From Cypionkella sp. (GTDB taxonomy: Bacteria; Pseudomonadota; Alphaproteobacteria; Rhodobacterales; Rhodobacteraceae): a stretch of 9,269 nucleotides of DNA. The translations under genes were made by a program, and so were the position numbers. The first letter of the stretch is position 1, and every line of letters begins with the position of its first letter. The stretch spans positions 1 to 9,269 of the forward strand of contig JAGPBG010000064.1 of NCBI GenBank assembly GCA_018063485.1, written 5' to 3'. Below, piece after piece: positions 6,327 through 9,269 of the stretch. A model generated the notes under the pieces. The model made no database searches. It was not told the origin of the DNA and saw only the letters and a program-made list of their open reading frames with translations.

Positions 6327-8153
6327 ATGATCAATCACGCACCCAATATAGGCCATACTGACCGCCCGAAGATCCGACATCTGGACGAATCCGCCATCAA
6401 TCGCATTGCGGCGGGCGAGGTGGTAGAGCGTCCGGCTTCGGCGGTGAAGGAATTGGTCGAAAACGCGCTGGATGCGGGTGCGCGCCGGATTGCGGTGGAT
6501 TATGCGGCGGGCGGCAAGGTCTTGATCCGGGTGACGGATGATGGCTGCGGCATGACCGGGGACGACCTGCCGCTGGCTGTGTCGCGTCATGCGACCTCCA
6601 AGATTGATGGAACGGACTTGCTGAATATTCGTTCCTTTGGGTTTCGCGGCGAGGCGCTGGCCAGTCTGGGTGCCGTGGGGCGGCTTAACCTGACCTCGCG
6701 CGCTTTGGGTCACGATGGAGTGTCGCTGACGGTGGCAGGCGGCCGCATGGGCGAGGCGCGCCCGGCGGCAGCAGTGCAAGGCACGGTGATCGAGTTGCGC
6801 GACCTCTTTTATGCCACCCCCGCACGGTTGAAATTCATGCGCTCGGATCGAGCCGAGGCGCAGGCGATTGCCGATGTGATCCGCCGTCTGGCGATGGCGG
6901 AACCCCTGGTCGGCTTTAGCTTGACCGAACGCAACGAAGGCGAAGCCCCGCGCGTGATCTTTCGCCTCGATCCGCAGAACGGCGATTTCTTTGACGCGCT
7001 GCATGGACGATTGGCGCAGGTATTGGGGCGCGATTTCATCGAAAATGCGCTGCGTATTGATGTTGAACGTGACGGGATGCGACTGGCGGGCTATGCGGCC
7101 CTGCCGACCTATTCGCGCGGATCTTCGGTGCAACAGTTCATTTTCGTCAATGGTCGCCCGGTGCTGGACCGGACCCTGTTGGGCGCGCTGCGGGTGGCTT
7201 ATTTCGATTTCCTGAGCCGGGACCGGTATCCAGCAGCGGTGCTGAACTTGATCTGCGATCCTGAACGGGTGGATGTGAACGTGCATCCCGCGAAATCTGA
7301 AGTTCGTTTTCGCGAGCCTGATGCAGCGCGCAGCCTGATCATCACCGGGCTGCGCACGGCACTTTCGGGTGCGGGGCATCGGGCCAGCAGCACCGTGGCC
7401 GATGCAACCCTGGCCGCCATGCGACCCGAGGCGCGCGTCTATCAGATGGAGCGGCCCTCGCAATCAAGCCTGTCACGTGCCTATGCCTTTCAGGCACCCG
7501 AAAACAATGCGCTCGGCTTTGCCGAAGCGCCACAGGTACGGGTGCAAGAGGCTGCACGCGCTGACACTATTGAGTACCCTTTGGGTGCCGCCCGCGCGCA
7601 GGTGCACGAGAATTACATCATTGCGCAAACGGCCACTGGGATGGTGATCGTTGATCAGCACGCCGCCCATGAACGGCTGGTTTATGAGCGTTTGAAGCGG
7701 CAGATGGCAGAAACCGGAGTGAAGGCGCAGGCGCTGTTGATCCCGGAAATTGTGGACCTTTCGCCCACCGATGCCGGGCGTCTGCTGGATATTGCGGCTG
7801 ATCTTGCCACCCTTGGTCTGTCCATCGAACCCTTTGGCGGATCAGCCATAGCGGTTCGCGAAACGCCTGCGATATTGGGCAATATCTCGGCGGCGGCGCT
7901 GCTTCGCGATGTGTTGGATGAATTGGCCGATCTGGGCCAAAGCCAATCCCTGCAAGCGAAGATGGAGGCGATCCTGTCGCGCATGGCCTGCCACGGCTCG
8001 ATCAGGTCGGGGCGGCAGATGCGGACGGAAGAGATGAACGCATTGTTGCGTGAGATGGAGACAACGCCCCATTCCGGCCAGTGCAACCATGGGCGCCCAA
8101 CCTATGTCGAATTGAAACTGCACGATATCGAAAGACTGTTTGGCCGCCGATGA
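6327..8153 (+). CDS. mutL: DNA mismatch repair protein MutL with endonuclease motifs
   Basis: MutL couples MutS mismatch recognition to strand incision and excision. The N-terminal GHKL ATPase is complete: [13 protein letters not shown] at 24-36, ENALDAG at 45-51 with E45 as the expected general base, DDGCGM at 71-76, HATSK at 88-92 and GFRGEALAS at 105-113. A variable linker (about 345-420) joins the C-terminal dimerisation domain. That domain carries [12 protein letters not shown] at 443-454, matching the metal-binding nuclease signature DQHA(X)2E(X)4E, plus ACHGSIRSG at 554-562, CNHGRP at 586-591 and the terminal FGRR. It should therefore nick DNA itself, as in MutH-less bacteria and unlike E. 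coli MutL. The 608-residue length is normal. The ATG at 6327 has AGGA 8 nt upstream and gives a slightly long, polar N-terminus of about 20 residues before the conserved region; a later non-ATG start cannot be excluded. It overlaps rmuC. Confidence 0.97.
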   Translation: MINHAPNIGHTDRPKIRHLDESAINRIAAGEVVERPASAVKELVENALDAGARRIAVDYAAGGKVLIRVTDDGCGMTGDDLPLAVSRHATSKIDGTDLLNIRSFGFRGEALASLGAVGRLNLTSRALGHDGVSLTVAGGRMGEARPAAAVQGTVIELRDLFYATPARLKFMRSDRAEAQAIADVIRRLAMAEPLVGFSLTERNEGEAPRVIFRLDPQNGDFFDALHGRLAQVLGRDFIENALRIDVERDGMRLAGYAALPTYSRGSSVQQFIFVNGRPVLDRTLLGALRVAYFDFLSRDRYPAAVLNLICDPERVDVNVHPAKSEVRFREPDAARSLIITGLRTALSGAGHRASSTVADATLAAMRPEARVYQMERPSQSSLSRAYAFQAPENNALGFAEAPQVRVQEAARADTIEYPLGAARAQVHENYIIAQTATGMVIVDQHAAHERLVYERLKRQMAETGVKAQALLIPEIVDLSPTDAGRLLDIAADLATLGLSIEPFGGSAIAVRETPAILGNISAAALLRDVLDELADLGQSQSLQAKMEAILSRMACHGSIRSGRQMRTEEMNALLREMETTPHSGQCNHGRPTYVELKLHDIERLFGRR

Positions 8154-9269
8154 TCCCCTTGTTTGGAAACAGCTATGCGTGGAATGCACCTGAGGTGCTG
8201 TTGCTGGCCGGAGTGGCCATCCTGTTGGTGTTCCTGCTGTTGCTGATCCTGCGCGCAGCCGGACGGTCGGCCACCATGGCACAGCCCTTGATGCGGGAAA
8301 TGGGCTGGTTGGGGCAACGGGTTCAAGCATTGGGTGAGGGGCAAGAGCGCCTTGCAGGTGGGTTGCACCATGTTTCGGAAAACCAGGCCCACAGTCAGAC
8401 GGCTATGCTGCAATTGATGGAAAAGCGATTGGCCGAGGTTCAGCGTGCGATGGGCGAGAGCCTGAACGGCACTGCAACGCGTACGGCCCATAGCCTTGGC
8501 GAATTGCAACAGCGCTTGATGACCATCGACAAGGCACAGGCGAATATCGAAAAGCTGTCAGGCAACGTTCTGAATTTGCAAGATATTCTGGCAAATAAAC
8601 AGGCGCGCGGGGCCTTTGGTGAAATTCAGTTGAACGACATTGTGCAAAAGGCGCTCCCCGCCGATGCCTACACGATGCAGGCAACGCTGAGTAACGGCAA
8701 GCGCGCCGATTGCCTGATTCACCTGCCAAACCCGCCGGGGCCGATTGTGATCGACGCGAAGTTTCCGTTGGAGGCCTATGAAGCCCTGCGTCGGGCGGAT
8801 AATCCGCGCGCGGTGGTCGAGGCACAGGCGCAACTTCGCGCGGCGGTGCGGGTGCATATCAAGGCGATTTCTGAAAAATACATCCTTGATGGAGAAACCG
8901 CCGATGGTGCGCTGATGTTCCTGCCCTCAGAGGCAGTTTATGCCGAGTTGCACGCGAATTTCCCCGAAGTGGTCCGCGATGGTTTTACGGCGCGGGTGTG
9001 GATCGTGTCGCCCACGACCTGCATGGCCACGCTGAACACCATGCGCGCGGTGCTGAAAGACGCGCGGATGCGCGAACAGGCCGGGGCTATTCGGGCAACC
9101 TTGCGGCAATTGCACCGCGATGTGGAACTGGTGGTGGAGAGGGTGGACAAGCTCTCCACCCATTTCAATCAGGCACGCGCAGACCTTGATGGCATTTCCA
9201 CCGCTGCCGAAAGGGCGGGAAAACGCGCCGCGCGGTTGGACAATTTTGATTTCGAAGAGTTGAGTCCGA
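8150..9269 (+). CDS. rmuC: RmuC family DNA recombination-limiting protein (3' end outside window)
   Basis: The frame opens at ATG 8150, sharing bases with the mutL stop (ATGA), and stays open to the right edge, giving 373 residues with no stop. A single N-terminal membrane span is visible at about residues 14-36, followed by a predicted coiled coil (about 45-150) rich in Gln, Glu, Leu and Met. The RmuC domain then begins with RGAFGEIQL (153-161), followed by RAD at 185-187 and [11 protein letters not shown] at 200-210. E158, D187 and the D202-x-K204 pair fit a PD-(D/E)xK nuclease-like core. Family members restrict rearrangements at inverted repeats in E. coli; the biochemical activity is poorly defined. 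Residues near the edge (LDNFDFEEL) look close to the normal C-terminus, so only a short tail is probably missing. Overlap with mutL suggests coupled translation and a shared role in genome stability. No strong ribosome site precedes the ATG, consistent with coupling. Confidence 0.93.
   Translation, partial: MIPLFGNSYAWNAPEVLLLAGVAILLVFLLLLILRAAGRSATMAQPLMREMGWLGQRVQALGEGQERLAGGLHHVSENQAHSQTAMLQLMEKRLAEVQRAMGESLNGTATRTAHSLGELQQRLMTIDKAQANIEKLSGNVLNLQDILANKQARGAFGEIQLNDIVQKALPADAYTMQATLSNGKRADCLIHLPNPPGPIVIDAKFPLEAYEALRRADNPRAVVEAQAQLRAAVRVHIKAISEKYILDGETADGALMFLPSEAVYAELHANFPEVVRDGFTARVWIVSPTTCMATLNTMRAVLKDARMREQAGAIRATLRQLHRDVELVVERVDKLSTHFNQARADLDGISTAAERAGKRAARLDNFDFEELSP

Noticed and set aside
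5292..7463. A 723-codon open frame on the - strand antisense to the second M16 gene and mutL
   Set aside because: The two sense genes are in the same frame and the antisense codons align exactly with theirs, so antisense stops require sense TTA, CTA or TCA codons, which are scarce in this genome. The translation has no recognisable domain. The same explanation covers the - strand frames at 242-538, 895-1683, 3601-4374 and 4576-4965.
1..9269. Mobile element, CRISPR array, tRNA/rRNA, prophage, defence or toxin-antitoxin system
   Set aside because: Every long frame on the coding strand is a recognisable core gene or core-like gene, spacers are all under 80 nt, and I saw no terminal inverted repeats, regularly spaced repeats, tRNA-like folds or transposase motifs.

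Overview
This window looks like a housekeeping stretch of an alphaproteobacterial chromosome, most likely Rhodobacterales (Rhodobacteraceae/Roseobacter group). The reasons are the gene order (heparinase-like, purH, lspA, DUF3035/BamF-type lipoprotein, two M16 peptidase-like genes, mutL, rmuC), the fairly high GC with few TTA/CTA/TCA codons, and a MutL carrying its own endonuclease motifs. The taxonomic call comes from recalled family patterns, not from a search.

All eight genes lie on the + strand and are tightly packed. The layout from left to right is: the 3' part of a heparinase II/III-like gene (cut at the left edge); purH after a 20-nt gap; lspA 4 nt after the purH stop; a small outer-membrane lipoprotein gene with a clear lipobox after 53 nt; a 78-nt spacer, the longest in the window; an M16 metallopeptidase gene with a complete zinc motif; a second M16-like gene overlapping it and lacking that motif; mutL after 45 nt; and rmuC overlapping the mutL stop and running off the right edge. 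No gene-free stretch exceeds 300 bases.

Three themes appear. The purine gene purH is adjacent to lspA. The envelope genes form a block: LspA makes mature lipoproteins, the next gene encodes a lipoprotein of the type tied to outer-membrane protein assembly, and two exported M16 proteins probably form a heterodimeric periplasmic protease. The genome-stability genes mutL and rmuC are translationally coupled.

I found no RNA gene, mobile element, CRISPR array, phage gene or toxin-antitoxin pair, and nothing that amounts to a new defence or mobile system. The most rewarding observation is the reciprocal loss of active-site elements in the two M16 proteins: one keeps HxxEH, the other keeps the R/Y pair. 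Most remaining notes are small-scale sequence structures of modest interest.
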